Shown: positions 46,059 through 54,794, numbered from the stretch's first letter. The stretch is 56,069 nt of DNA from SIG673 sp045658525 (GCA_045658525.1 JAZOVD010000055.1:1-56069), one strand, 5' to 3'. The notes: generated from the letters alone by a model not told the origin. Numbers and translations are program-made.

Positions 46059-46634
46059 TTACTTTTTGTCCCGACGTTTCTTTTTGACTGCATAGCCAAG
46101 CTGAGCTACGGGCTTTACAAGCTCATAATAATTGCCGTGCGCGTATGCCGCGAGACGGCATTTTTCAAGCATAAGCCTGCCGTTTTCGTCTATAAGCTCC
46201 TCATCAACCCTGACTGCGGTTATATCCGCTAAAAACATATCGTGGCTTCCGAGCGGTATAATATCAAAAACCTTACATTCAAGACAAAGCGGACTCTCGG
46301 CTATCGACGGTGCCGAGACCGTTTCGGATGCCTCGGGGGTGAGTCCGCACATAGCAAACTTATCCTTGTTCTTACCCGTATATACGCCGCATTTATCCGC
46401 CGCGCGGATAAGCTCGGACGTGGTAAGATTTATAACAAACTCTCCGCTGTTCTTTATAAGATCGTACGAATATCGTGACGGTCTTACTGAAACGTAAGTT
46501 CTTGGAGGCACGGTATTTATTATACCCGTCCAGCCTATCGTAAGCACGTTTGGCTTTTCGAGCGTACCGCAGGACACGAGAACCGCGGGAGTAGGAGAAA
46601 GAAGCGCGCCGCCGCGCCATACCTGTTTTGCCAT
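46059..46634 (-). CDS. flavin reductase-like FMN-binding protein
   Basis: The 191-residue split-barrel protein begins MAKQVWRGGALLSPTPAVLVSC and continues NVLTIGWTGIINTVPPRTYVSVRPSRYSYDLI, the FMN-binding motif of this family (DIM6/NTAB type), with GEFVINL next. The partner enzyme or substrate is unknown. It lies between the thioesterase-like and DUF6873 genes with gaps of 12-13 bases on both sides, so it is probably in one operon with them. Confidence 0.87.
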   Translation of the reverse strand: MAKQVWRGGALLSPTPAVLVSCGTLEKPNVLTIGWTGIINTVPPRTYVSVRPSRYSYDLIKNSGEFVINLTTSELIRAADKCGVYTGKNKDKFAMCGLTPEASETVSAPSIAESPLCLECKVFDIIPLGSHDMFLADITAVRVDEELIDENGRLMLEKCRLAAYAHGNYYELVKPVAQLGYAVKKKRRDKK

Positions 46635-46647
46635 TTTGGTTATTCCT

Positions 46648-47034
46648 TTACTTTGCGAGCTTTGAAGCCGCCTTAGCCATAAACTTTTCGTTTGTAACTA
46701 CAAATCTTTCGTGCTTGCCCTCTCCGATAACGTCAACGCTATCAGTTACCTTCAAGCTGAACACAAGTCTGCGGCGATCCACCTCTACAAGCTCGCTTTC
46801 GCAGGTAACTGTATCGCCAACGGGGGTAGCGGCGAGATGCTTGACGTCAAGCGAGATACCGACCGTGCTTTCGCCCTCGGCAAGATACGGAGCAACGCTC
46901 TCCCAAGCCGTTTTTTCCATAAGTGCTATCATAGCAGGCGTCGAGAAAACATTCAGCGTTCCGCTACCGAGTGCCGCCGCAGTGTTTTCATTCGTTACCT
47001 TTATACTGAGCTTACCTTTTATTCCTGTTTCCAT
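46648..47034 (-). CDS. hot-dog thioesterase, FlK-like
   Basis: I chose the ATG at 47034 because AGGGTGAG stands upstream; an earlier ATG overlaps the AraC gene and has no ribosome site. The 128-residue product METGIKGKLSIKVT contains STPAMIALMEKTAWE and LDVKHLAATPVGDTV, typical of FlK/hot-dog thioesterases that hydrolyse acyl-CoA. Thr, Glu and His residues known for FlK (Thr in STPAM, Glu in MEK, His in VKHLA) are all present. The substrate is unknown. Confidence 0.85.
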   Translation of the reverse strand: METGIKGKLSIKVTNENTAAALGSGTLNVFSTPAMIALMEKTAWESVAPYLAEGESTVGISLDVKHLAATPVGDTVTCESELVEVDRRRLVFSLKVTDSVDVIGEGKHERFVVTNEKFMAKAASKLAK

Positions 47035-47050
47035 TTTGATCTCACCCTGT

Positions 47051-47923
47051 TTAATCATAAGTATCGTAAATATGCTCTATATCCTTAGCTCTCTTTTTCC
47101 ATTCTGACGGAGAAAGACCCGTTATACGTCTGAAAAAGCTACTGAAATAATTTCTGTTTATAAACCCAAGAATATCCGAGGCCTCTCCAACGCTTTTTCC
47201 GCTATGGAGCAGCTTCTTGGCTTCGGATACCGTAACCATGTTACAGTAAGACGATATTCCGCAGCCCGCGTACTTTGAAAACACGCGCTTGGCGTTACTT
47301 GCGCTCATATTACATTTTGCGGCTATATCCTCTATGCTGGGGCGTTCTTTTATAGTCGTAAAAATAGTTTCTATGAGCCTCGTATAGTTTTCCTCAGTTC
47401 CAGAGGAATTTCCAAACGGTGACTGACTGTCACCCACAAGAGACATAGTGAGTATATATTCAAGCCTGCTGACAAGAAGCGTAAGCTCGTTTTTCTTACC
47501 GGGCTTTACGCCCTTGACAAGCGTTCCGCGCCTACCCTCAAACTCCAATATGTTCTCAGCCTCGTAACGAAGACTTTGGAAAAGCTTTATCATCTCATCG
47601 GAGAGCTTAAATGCTTTACCGGTTACATCAGCCTTTACAGTTCCGTGGAAGCTGAACACGCCAAGAAGCAACGTTTTGTCTCCGTCTGTTTTTACGCTGT
47701 GGAACTCTCCGGGTCTGTGCCACATCGCCCAACCCTTTCCAAGGTGGTATATCTTATCGTCCGCACAGATGACCGCTCTGCCGTCGAGAACTACGACAAA
47801 TTCCCAAAAGTTATGGCTCTCACCCGTAAAAACGAACCCCGGCGGGTCTAAATGACAGAAAAAAGATACCATTTCTCTTATAAATATACTGCGCTCAACT
47901 GCAAAAGAAGAATACTCTCTCAT
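47051..47923 (-). CDS. AraC-family transcriptional regulator
   Basis: The 290-residue protein has an N-terminal cupin-like sensor (FWEFVVVLDGRAVICADDK, GKGWAMWHRPGEFHSV, about residues 38-85). At its C-terminus it has the AraC double helix-turn-helix (SIEDIAAKCNMSASNAKRVF then SVGEASDILGFINRNYFSSFF), ending KKRAKDIEHIYDTYD. It lies 16 bases upstream of the thioesterase gene and may control that unit. The signal it senses is unknown; the family usually senses sugars or small acids. Confidence 0.9.
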   Translation of the reverse strand: MREYSSFAVERSIFIREMVSFFCHLDPPGFVFTGESHNFWEFVVVLDGRAVICADDKIYHLGKGWAMWHRPGEFHSVKTDGDKTLLLGVFSFHGTVKADVTGKAFKLSDEMIKLFQSLRYEAENILEFEGRRGTLVKGVKPGKKNELTLLVSRLEYILTMSLVGDSQSPFGNSSGTEENYTRLIETIFTTIKERPSIEDIAAKCNMSASNAKRVFSKYAGCGISSYCNMVTVSEAKKLLHSGKSVGEASDILGFINRNYFSSFFRRITGLSPSEWKKRAKDIEHIYDTYD

Positions 47924-47960
47924 AAAACTTCTCCCCGCTTATTTCAAATATATGTCCTGC

Positions 47961-48878
47961 TTACTTTATATCCTCAACCACAGTCTCAGGCGGAACGTCA
48001 AGCTCGTTCGGATGCTTCAAAAGATAATCCATAGTCTTGAACGCGCTGGCATAATAATGACCGTCGGTTATTCTTTCGTCAACAACGACCGTGTAGTCTA
48101 TATACTTTTTGACCGTCTCCTTGCCCTCAGCGTCACGCGCTTTCTGTCTGTACATAGCACCAAAGGTTATAAACACAGGCAGGTTTCCGAAATTATAGAG
48201 GTGGTGATAGATCGGCGGAATACCGAGCGATCCAAGGTTTGATATAAAGAACGATGCGTGGAAGGGCGACGCGCTATCAATAAACTTAGGCATAAGACCT
48301 ATATAGTCAAGTCCGCGCATAAGAGCTATAAATCCTCTGAAAAGAAGAGCGGGGAGCGCGAACAATGCTCTCGCCACACGGTCAAAGCCGTTTGAATCCC
48401 CCGCCTTACGGGCAATAGCTATCTTCTCCTCCATCTTATCATACACGTCGTATATTGTATCCTTGGGGTCGAAGATGACCTTTATCATTCCCTCCTGTGC
48501 GTTAAGCTCCATACTCTTTTTAACAACCATAGAGAGTCTTATATCGTCTCTTTTGTATATTCTCTGACCCGCTATAAAACGGTTAAGAGCAGGCTTTTGC
48601 GAAATAAGACGAACGTAAGCCGCCGCCATAATGTGCATAAAACCGAGACCCTTGCAGTCCTTTTTCTTGTCTCTTAAATATTCCTCTATTATATCCATAT
48701 CGACACGGCTCTTAAAATAGTTCTGAGCGTCGCATCTATCCTTCATAATAAAAGGAACTACGTACATCATAGGAGGCAAGGTGCGTACACGTCTTCCGTC
48801 GCGGCGGTCACCAAGTCTCTTGCGAGGCTTTTTGACCTTTACCTTTTTCTCTTTGACCTTTTTTTCTTTTTTCTTCAT
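47961..48878 (-). CDS. 2-oxoacid dehydrogenase acyltransferase (E2)-fold protein, probably inactive
   Basis: I chose the ATG at 48878 (MKKKEKKVKE) behind AAAGGCGG. The 305-residue product starts with about 40 very basic residues, then a chloramphenicol-acetyltransferase-like domain (IEEYLRDKKKDCKGLGFMH, ASPFHASFFISNLGSLG, ITFGAMY, VVVDERITDGHYYASAF). Real E2 enzymes carry H in D-H-R-x-x-D-G; here the motif reads DERITDG, so the catalytic His is missing. It lacks lipoyl and peripheral-subunit domains. It lies in the run comFC to AraC. The role is unknown, perhaps binding or structural. Confidence 0.8.
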   Translation of the reverse strand: MKKKEKKVKEKKVKVKKPRKRLGDRRDGRRVRTLPPMMYVVPFIMKDRCDAQNYFKSRVDMDIIEEYLRDKKKDCKGLGFMHIMAAAYVRLISQKPALNRFIAGQRIYKRDDIRLSMVVKKSMELNAQEGMIKVIFDPKDTIYDVYDKMEEKIAIARKAGDSNGFDRVARALFALPALLFRGFIALMRGLDYIGLMPKFIDSASPFHASFFISNLGSLGIPPIYHHLYNFGNLPVFITFGAMYRQKARDAEGKETVKKYIDYTVVVDERITDGHYYASAFKTMDYLLKHPNELDVPPETVVEDIK

Positions 48879-48907
48879 AAAATTTTCCGCCTTTAAAATT
48901 TTGGTGG

Positions 48908-49660
48908 TTAATATTTTTCTTCGGTTAGTCCGCGCCTGTTGTCGGTCTTTGCACATACGAGTCCCGTAACGCTGCTTGCTCCCGCTTTTTTAAGAAGCAA
49001 AGCGCACACGCCCATACTTGCCCCACTGGTAACTATATCGTCTATAAGTATAACGTTTTTATTCAAAAAGCGTTCTCTTTCGCAAATTATACCATAATTT
49101 TCCTCAGCATTTTCGCTACGCTTGACCTTGTTCAAGGTCTTTTGCGAGGCTTCGCTTATATTGGAAAACACGTTCGAAAACTCAACTTCGAGCTTTTTGG
49201 AAACGAACCTCGCAAGCTCCTCCGCCTGATCGTGACCCGCTTTCCGTTTTGCGTTCTCGCTTCTTGGAACGTATGTCACGAGCAAAGAGCTTTTAGCTTT
49301 CAAAAAGCCAAGCTCGTCCCTGTCCAAAAGCGCGCGTGTCATCTCGTCAGCGAGAAACTCGAACACCTGCGACTGATTTTCGCCCTTTATTCCAAGCACT
49401 ATATTTCTGCTTGCCGAGTTGCGCTTCAAGCTGTATGACGTAACGTGTACAAAAGGAAATGAATATCCCTTATAGTTTATTCTGCAAACGCATTTCGGAT
49501 GCGGATAACCGCAGACCGTACATCGCATCTTGCTTTCCGTATAGTACATCTTCATACAATCGACACACATCACTCTTTCTTTGTCGGGCAGCGCGATACC
49601 GCACGATGCGCATTTCGGAACGAATATAAGATCAAGCAGAGCAGATACAATATTTCTCAT
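48908..49660 (-). CDS. comFC: ComFC-like phosphoribosyltransferase
   Basis: The 250-residue protein has an N-terminal zinc finger (CASCGIALPDKERVMCVDCM then CTVCGYPHPKCVC) and the phosphoribosyltransferase loop NVILIDDIVTSGASM near residue 210. In naturally competent bacteria ComFC helps pull single-stranded DNA into the cell; many non-competent ones keep it. Its ATG overlaps the recD2 stop in ATGA, so the two are coupled. No comFA is seen here. Confidence 0.9.
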   Translation of the reverse strand: MRNIVSALLDLIFVPKCASCGIALPDKERVMCVDCMKMYYTESKMRCTVCGYPHPKCVCRINYKGYSFPFVHVTSYSLKRNSASRNIVLGIKGENQSQVFEFLADEMTRALLDRDELGFLKAKSSLLVTYVPRSENAKRKAGHDQAEELARFVSKKLEVEFSNVFSNISEASQKTLNKVKRSENAEENYGIICERERFLNKNVILIDDIVTSGASMGVCALLLKKAGASSVTGLVCAKTDNRRGLTEEKY

Positions 49661-51924
49661 TCTGTCGTTTCTTTTCTTGCGTAAGCGTTTTCGTGGTTTG
49701 ATAATATATACCGCAGTCCGGTATAACGCTTGGTCTGTCTGTTATTCTGTACCATCTGGTGAACCAGCTGAGCGTTTCCTACGAGTATGACCATACTCTG
49801 CGCTCTCGTTACCGCCGTATAGAGAAGATTTCTCGTAAGCAGTCTATCTCCGCAGTTATAAACGGGGATTATAACGTAAGGATATTCACTTCCCTGACTT
49901 TTATGGACCGTTATCGCGTATGCGTGTTCCAGCTCGTCAAGCATAGTGAAATCGTATCTCGTAAGACGTCCCTCAAAGTCTATGAGCAAGCACTCGTCCT
50001 CACTAAGAACCGAGATGACCGTTCCTATATCTCCGTTAAATATGCCGCAGCCCGATTCTCCGTCCTTTTCCCATATTATATCGTAATCGTTCTTTATCTG
50101 CATAACGCGGTCGCCCTCACGAAATACCGTTTCGCGAAACTTTTTTTCGCGTTTGCGCGGAGACGGTGGGTTCACCGCCCTCTGTAAAAGAATATTAAGA
50201 GCGTCCGTACCAGCCGCGCCCTTATGCGACGGAGTTATTACCTGTATCTGACCAAAAAGGTCGCTTCCGTATTTTTTCGGAAGTCTGTTTACGTAGAGCT
50301 GAGCCACCGTGTCGGCTATTGCTCTTTCGTCCTCGCGGGAAATAAAGAAGAAGTCGTTATTTTTACAGAAAAGCTCAGGGTCCTCACCCGCGTTTATAGC
50401 GTGAGCGTTGGTAACTATCAGACTTTCACCCGCTTGACGGAATATCTTTTTAAGAACTACCGTTCTGTATCTTTCGGAACGAAGTATCTCCGAAAGAACG
50501 TTTCCTGCTCCAACCGACGGAAGCTGATCCGAGTCACCTATAAGTATTATTCTGCTTCCGGGTCTTACAGCTTTAAGAAGCGACGCCATAAGAAGCGTAT
50601 CGACCATAGAAGCCTCGTCTATTATTATCAGATCCTCGTCAAGAGGATTGTTACTGTCTCTCGTAAATGACGGCTCACTATCATCCTTATAGACCATTTC
50701 AAGCATACGGTGTATGGTCTTTGCCTCATATCCCGTTGCTTCCGTCATTCGTTTTGCTGCACGGCCTGTTGGCGCGGCAAGCGTAAAGCTCTTTTTAAGA
50801 CTTGTAAAAAGGTCTGTTATACCCTTTATTACGGTGGTTTTACCCGTTCCGGGACCTCCCGTAAGGACAAGCACTCCGCCGAGCAGAGAGTGCATTATAG
50901 CCTTTCTCTGCATAGTGTCGTAAACTATTCCGAGTCGTGCTTCGGTCGCTTTTATAAGCTCCTCCGCTTTTTCCTGCGATTGCGGATCGCAGACCGCTTC
51001 GAGCATATCCAGCTTATCCTTTATATAGTATTCGGCGTCTCGGTAGGCTTTAAGATAAACACACTCCCTGCCGCCTATCCTTTCACATACCACTCTGCTC
51101 TTGTCCGCAAGAACGTCTATTGCGTTCTGACAGTCGATCGCGTCAACTTCAAGCAACGCGCAGGAAAGCTCTACCAGTCTGTCGCGCGGAACGAGCGTAT
51201 GACCGTTATGGCGCGCGTTATAATTCAGTACGTAAAGGATACCGCTTCTCACGCGCTGAGGAGAATCGCCCTCTATACCGAGATTTTTTGCTACCTTATC
51301 GGCTTTTTCAAAGCCGATACCGCTTATCTCGTCGCAAAGCATATAGGGGTTCTGCTTCATCATATCGACAGCCGCGCCGCCCCAACGCTTATATATCTTG
51401 ACCGCCGTTGACGGCCCGAAATAGTCGCGGCAGAACATCATAACGGCTCTGACGCCGAACTGCTCCTTAAAGCTTTCGCTTATAGAGTTCGCCTTCGTAA
51501 TCGATATTCCCGGTATCTTAGCCAGCCTTGCCGGATCCTTTTCTATTATCTCAAAGGTATTTTCCCCGAAAGCGGCTACTATCTTTACCGCCATCTTCGG
51601 TCCTATACCCTTAACTGCTCTTGACGAAAGATATTGAAGTATGGCGGATGTGGATGTTGGAAGATGCTTTTCAAAGTACTCCACCGAAAACTGCCTGCCA
51701 AACGTCTGATGAAAGCTCCACTTTCCGATAGCGTTCAAGGTTTCTCCGACAGTTACCGTCGGCATTATACCAACGAGCGTAACTATCTCGGTCTCTCCGT
51801 TTTCTGCCTCTCGTGAGATCTGACAGACCGTATATCCGTTTTCTTCATTTCTGTAAGTGACGTGCTCTACCGCTCCGCTTACAGTATCCTTATCAAGCGT
51901 ATTTTCTTCGTTTATTACAGCCAT
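49657..51924 (-). CDS. recD2: RecD2-type 5'-3' DNA helicase
   Basis: Superfamily 1B helicase acting in DNA repair without RecBC. I chose the ATG at 51924 (MAVINEENTL); the TTG at 51930 is the alternative. The 755-residue protein has the long N-terminal region of RecD2 (OB-like VSGAVEHVTYRNEENGYTV and helix-hairpin-helix KGIGPKMAVKIV), then Walker A LTGGPGTGKTTVI, IIDEASMVD, GDSDQLPSVGAG and the C-terminal TVHKSQGSEYPYV and YTAVTRAQ. It starts immediately after metK and overlaps comFC. Confidence 0.95.
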   Translation of the reverse strand: MAVINEENTLDKDTVSGAVEHVTYRNEENGYTVCQISREAENGETEIVTLVGIMPTVTVGETLNAIGKWSFHQTFGRQFSVEYFEKHLPTSTSAILQYLSSRAVKGIGPKMAVKIVAAFGENTFEIIEKDPARLAKIPGISITKANSISESFKEQFGVRAVMMFCRDYFGPSTAVKIYKRWGGAAVDMMKQNPYMLCDEISGIGFEKADKVAKNLGIEGDSPQRVRSGILYVLNYNARHNGHTLVPRDRLVELSCALLEVDAIDCQNAIDVLADKSRVVCERIGGRECVYLKAYRDAEYYIKDKLDMLEAVCDPQSQEKAEELIKATEARLGIVYDTMQRKAIMHSLLGGVLVLTGGPGTGKTTVIKGITDLFTSLKKSFTLAAPTGRAAKRMTEATGYEAKTIHRMLEMVYKDDSEPSFTRDSNNPLDEDLIIIDEASMVDTLLMASLLKAVRPGSRIILIGDSDQLPSVGAGNVLSEILRSERYRTVVLKKIFRQAGESLIVTNAHAINAGEDPELFCKNNDFFFISREDERAIADTVAQLYVNRLPKKYGSDLFGQIQVITPSHKGAAGTDALNILLQRAVNPPSPRKREKKFRETVFREGDRVMQIKNDYDIIWEKDGESGCGIFNGDIGTVISVLSEDECLLIDFEGRLTRYDFTMLDELEHAYAITVHKSQGSEYPYVIIPVYNCGDRLLTRNLLYTAVTRAQSMVILVGNAQLVHQMVQNNRQTKRYTGLRYILSNHENAYARKETTE

Positions 51925-51926
51925 AC

Positions 51927-53114
51927 TCAAAGAGCGAAGGCTTTTGCAAGCTTATCCGCAAGATCGGTCTTTTCCCACGGAGCGTCGAGATCCTCTCTGC
52001 CCATATGACCGTAAGCGGCTAATTTGCCGTATATCGGACGGCGAAGTCCGAAGCTCTTTATTATAGCAGAGGGTCTGAGATCAAACAGCTCGCAGGCTTT
52101 ATCAGCGAGCTTTTCCTCGTCAACCTTACCCGTACCAAATGTTTCTACCATTACCGATACAGGCTTAGCTACTCCGATAGCATACGCTATCTCAACCTCG
52201 CACTTATCCGCGAGTCCCGCCTTAACTATGTTCTTAGCAAGGTATCTTGCGGCATAAGCGGCAGTTCTATCGACCTTAGTCGGGTCTTTACCCGAGAACG
52301 CTCCGCCGCCGTGACGAGACCAGCCGCCGTATGTATCGACTATTATCTTTCTTCCCGTAAGTCCGGAGTCTCCCATAGGGCCGCCTATAACGAATCTGCC
52401 CGTGGGGTTTACGAATATCTTCATCTCGCCCTTGCAAAGCTCTGCGGGAATTATCGGCTTTATTACCTGCTCTATTATCTCACTTCTGAGCTGCTCCATA
52501 GATACCTTATCGGAGTGCTGAGAGGATACGACAACGGTATCGACCGCTACCGGCTTTCCGTCCTCATAAATGACCGTTACCTGAGTCTTTCCGTCGGGAC
52601 GGAGATACGGAAGTGTTCCGTTCTTTCTTACCTCAGTAAGTCTCTTTGCGAGCTTATGCGCAAGCGAAATAGGAAGCGGCATAAGCTCAGGGGTATCGTT
52701 ACAGGCGTAACCGAACATCATACCCTGATCTCCCGCACCGTTATCAAGACCGTCGCTCATCTCTCCTGACTTCGCTTCGAGTGCCTTATCAACGCCCATA
52801 GCTATATCGGGAGACTGTGTGTGTATAAGATTCATAACGGAACAGGTATTACCGTCAAAGCCGTATTCGGCGTTATCATAGCCTATCTCACATACAGTTT
52901 TTCTTACTATACTCTGATAATCAACGTTAGCCTTTGTGGTTATCTCGCCCATAATGCTGACAACACCCGTCGTGGTAGTCGTCTCACAGGCGACTCTTGA
53001 CATAGGGTCTTGTTCGAGAAGCGCGTCAAGCACCGCGTCGGAAACGCAGTCGCATATTTTATCGGGATGACCTTCCGTCACCGATTCTGATGTAAAATAC
53101 ATTTTCTTGCTCAT
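51927..53114 (-). CDS. metK: S-adenosylmethionine synthetase
   Basis: It makes SAM from methionine and ATP. The 395-residue protein shows FTSESVTEGHPDKICD at the start, GAGDQGMMFGYAC (the ATP-binding hexapeptide region), GGPMGDSGLTGRKIIVDTYGG and GGGAFSGKDPTKVDR (phosphate-binding loop). A preceding SAM-I riboswitch turns it off when SAM is high. AGAGGATAT precedes the ATG. It is the first gene of a seven- to eight-gene minus-strand run. Confidence 0.97.
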   Translation of the reverse strand: MSKKMYFTSESVTEGHPDKICDCVSDAVLDALLEQDPMSRVACETTTTTGVVSIMGEITTKANVDYQSIVRKTVCEIGYDNAEYGFDGNTCSVMNLIHTQSPDIAMGVDKALEAKSGEMSDGLDNGAGDQGMMFGYACNDTPELMPLPISLAHKLAKRLTEVRKNGTLPYLRPDGKTQVTVIYEDGKPVAVDTVVVSSQHSDKVSMEQLRSEIIEQVIKPIIPAELCKGEMKIFVNPTGRFVIGGPMGDSGLTGRKIIVDTYGGWSRHGGGAFSGKDPTKVDRTAAYAARYLAKNIVKAGLADKCEVEIAYAIGVAKPVSVMVETFGTGKVDEEKLADKACELFDLRPSAIIKSFGLRRPIYGKLAAYGHMGREDLDAPWEKTDLADKLAKAFAL

Positions 53115-53156
53115 TTTTATATCCTCTTATAGTTTTAATTTGTTCTTTAAATTTTC

Positions 53157-53276
53157 AGATCCCAAGGCTACGCCTTGCCCTACGGGTTCGATTTCGAGCC
53201 GCTCTGTCATTCTGAGTGAAGGACAAAGTCAAATTTTACCGCAAGCAGAATCTCGCGGCTCTCCTCTCAGGATGAC
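53157..53276. repeat. hairpin-rich intergenic repeat, copy 2
   Basis: It shares AGATCCCA, GATTTCGA, TGTCATTCTGAG (53205-53216), AGAATCTCG and CTCAGGATGAC (53266-53276) with the copy at 5647-5781, in the same orientation. Its stems are CAAGGC-TAC-GCCTTG (53163-53177), CCC-TAC-GGG (53178-53186) and GAGCCGC (53196-53202) with GCGGCTC (53255-53261). The base pairs differ from copy 1 but pairing is kept. It lies in the metK leader between the riboswitch terminator and the start codon. Confidence 0.8.
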
Positions 53277-53296
53277 GGGAAAGGGAAATGCGAAGT

Positions 53297-53330
53297 AAAA
53301 AAGCTTCCCGAGTTCTCGGGAAGCTTTTTT
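53297..53330 (-). terminator. SAM-riboswitch-controlled terminator
   Basis: AAAAAAGCTTCCCGAG, loop AA, CTCGGGAAGCTTTTTT is a near-perfect palindrome followed by a T run on the minus strand. It lies about 25 bases after the SAM-I aptamer and is the expression platform for metK. Confidence 0.92.
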
Positions 53331-53349
53331 CTGACATATATCAATATAG

Positions 53350-53445
53350 ATCAGTCTCATCTTCCCGGGAATTAGCACCTTGCATAAAAAGCAGGTTGCC
53401 GGGCTTCACAGGGCCTGTCCCTCCGCCACTCTTGATAAGACCGCC
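53350..53445 (-). promoter_or_regulatory. SAM-I (S-box) riboswitch
   Basis: On the minus strand the leader reads TCTTATCAAGAGTGGCGGAG, GGACAGGCCC, GAAGCCCGGCAACC, GGTGCTAATTCC and GGGAAGATGAGA. These are the conserved SAM-I aptamer segments in order, with the k-turn and the P3/P4 core. SAM binding favours the terminator at 53297-53330 and so reduces metK expression. Confidence 0.95.
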
Positions 53446-53466
53446 GGTGTGACCGACGAAATTCAG

Positions 53467-53484
53467 TGTGACATAAGTCACACA
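53467..53484. promoter_or_regulatory. CRP/FNR-type palindrome in the metK leader
   Basis: GTGTGACATAAGTCACAC is a perfect palindrome containing TGTGA-N6-TCACA, the consensus of CRP-like and ArcR-like regulators. It lies about 15-30 bases downstream of the predicted metK transcription start, before the riboswitch. A roadblock position would suit repression. As a stem it lacks a T run, so it is not a terminator. Confidence 0.45.
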
Positions 53485-53504
53485 AACTTACATATCATAC
53501 AAAC

Positions 53505-53533
53505 ATTGTATCATATATATGATGAAAAATCAA
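53505..53533 (-). promoter_or_regulatory. metK promoter
   Basis: On the minus strand TTGATT (53533-53528) and TACAAT (53510-53505) are 17 bases apart. The -10 lies inside a dyad, ATACAA-ACA-TTGTAT (53497-53511), which could be coincidence or an operator. Confidence 0.7.
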
Positions 53534-53584
53534 TACTTTTTTCGATATTTAACGACACTTCGCGTAAAAACGTTATCGGAAATA

Positions 53585-54037
53585 TCAGGCAACTATCTTT
53601 ATGACTCCGTAAGTCACGAGCGTAACTATTGCCGCAGCTATACCGACACCTATAGCTATCGGTATCGTTGCCTTATGGAGTCTCATCTGCATAAGACCCG
53701 CTACCATCGATGCCGTCCACGCGCCTGTTCCGGGAAGAGGGACCGCAACGAACAGCATAAGTCCTACAAACACCCAGTTTTCGATCTTGCGTGAGTTTTT
53801 TACCGCGCGTTTTTCAAGCCAGTCCGCTATCTTCGCAGTCGGCTTCAATTTGCGCATAAGATGAAGTATCTTATTAAAAAGAATGATAACGAACGGAATG
53901 ATAATTACGTTTCCGCTTATACTAAGAAGCAACGTTTCCCAAAGCGGAAGCTTGAAAGCAAAGCCAAACGGTATAGCTCCCCTAAGCTCTATTACCGGGA
54001 CCATTGATAAGAAAAAAACTATTAAACGTTCAACCAC
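53585..54037 (-). CDS. small multidrug-export-like membrane protein (COG2426)
   Basis: The start is GTG at 54037 behind GGAGG. The 150-residue protein has about four membrane helices and the family's opening MVPVIELRGAIPFG, near residues 12-25. LFVAVPLPGTGAWTASMVAGLM is the second conserved stretch. A transport role was once proposed from one Bacillus member; the true function is unclear. It follows ribU by 24 bases on the same strand and probably shares the FMN-controlled transcript. Confidence 0.88.
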   Translation of the reverse strand: MVERLIVFFLSMVPVIELRGAIPFGFAFKLPLWETLLLSISGNVIIIPFVIILFNKILHLMRKLKPTAKIADWLEKRAVKNSRKIENWVFVGLMLFVAVPLPGTGAWTASMVAGLMQMRLHKATIPIAIGVGIAAAIVTLVTYGVIKIVA

Positions 54038-54061
54038 CTTTATACATCCTCCACCTGAATT

Positions 54062-54745
54062 TTATATCCCCCATTCGAGTCTCGCTCCCATAACAACGAA
54101 GAATATCACCAGACTTCCCGCCATTATCAAAGCCGAAACGAGCATTGTAAGCACGCTTTTTTTGTCGAGCTTATAGCCTTCCGCAGAAACGCTCGATTTC
54201 TTTATCGCTCCCGCCCGACGCAAAGCCGTAACTATCGGCTTATATATTATCATAACGAGCGAGGCGTTCAGTATGCCTTTTATAAAGTTAAACGGGAAAA
54301 AGAGCTTAGGTATAAGCTTTGCGACCTCGCCCGCGGTAACTCCCATATAAAACGGAGTTATCAAAAGGTTAAAGAGCAGCATAGCCGCGGTTACGGCAAA
54401 AACTCCGCTTATCAGACCAAGCACCGCTCCGAGCAGATTTCTTTTATACTTATACACAAGCGACGCCACGGCGGTAAAGGCTACCGACGAAAGCACGTTC
54501 ATTACAAATCCATAAAAATACGTTTCGCTTATGGTAAACATCTCTATAAGAGACACAACTACCGAGATAACGACCGCCGAGAGCGGACCGTAAAGCATTC
54601 CAGCAACGGCTATGAGCGCGTCCTTTATATCAAATGTAAGAAACAATACCTTTATGTGAAAAACGCATACCGCAACGTATGAGAGCGCGGTAAACATAGC
54701 AAGAACAACGAGATTTGAAACGTTAAAGCGTTTATTTTTATCCAT
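54062..54745 (-). CDS. ribU: riboflavin ECF transporter S component
   Basis: It binds riboflavin in the membrane and works with the shared energy-coupling module (EcfA/EcfT), which is not in this window. I chose the ATG at 54745 (MDKNKRFNVSNLVVLAMFTAL), preceded by AGGAGAAGATC. The 227-residue protein has about six hydrophobic helices, with FDIKDALIAVAGMLYGP near residue 42, typical of RibU. The FMN riboswitch in its leader supports the flavin assignment. Confidence 0.93.
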   Translation of the reverse strand: MDKNKRFNVSNLVVLAMFTALSYVAVCVFHIKVLFLTFDIKDALIAVAGMLYGPLSAVVISVVVSLIEMFTISETYFYGFVMNVLSSVAFTAVASLVYKYKRNLLGAVLGLISGVFAVTAAMLLFNLLITPFYMGVTAGEVAKLIPKLFFPFNFIKGILNASLVMIIYKPIVTALRRAGAIKKSSVSAEGYKLDKKSVLTMLVSALIMAGSLVIFFVVMGARLEWGI

Positions 54746-54794
54746 ACTAAGATCTTCTCCTAACTGTGTAAGGAAGACGGTCATTTGTTACACA

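Noticed and set aside
53107..53298. Plus-strand frame over the second repeat copy
   Set aside because: It is the same spurious type, starts in the metK leader and has no ribosome site.
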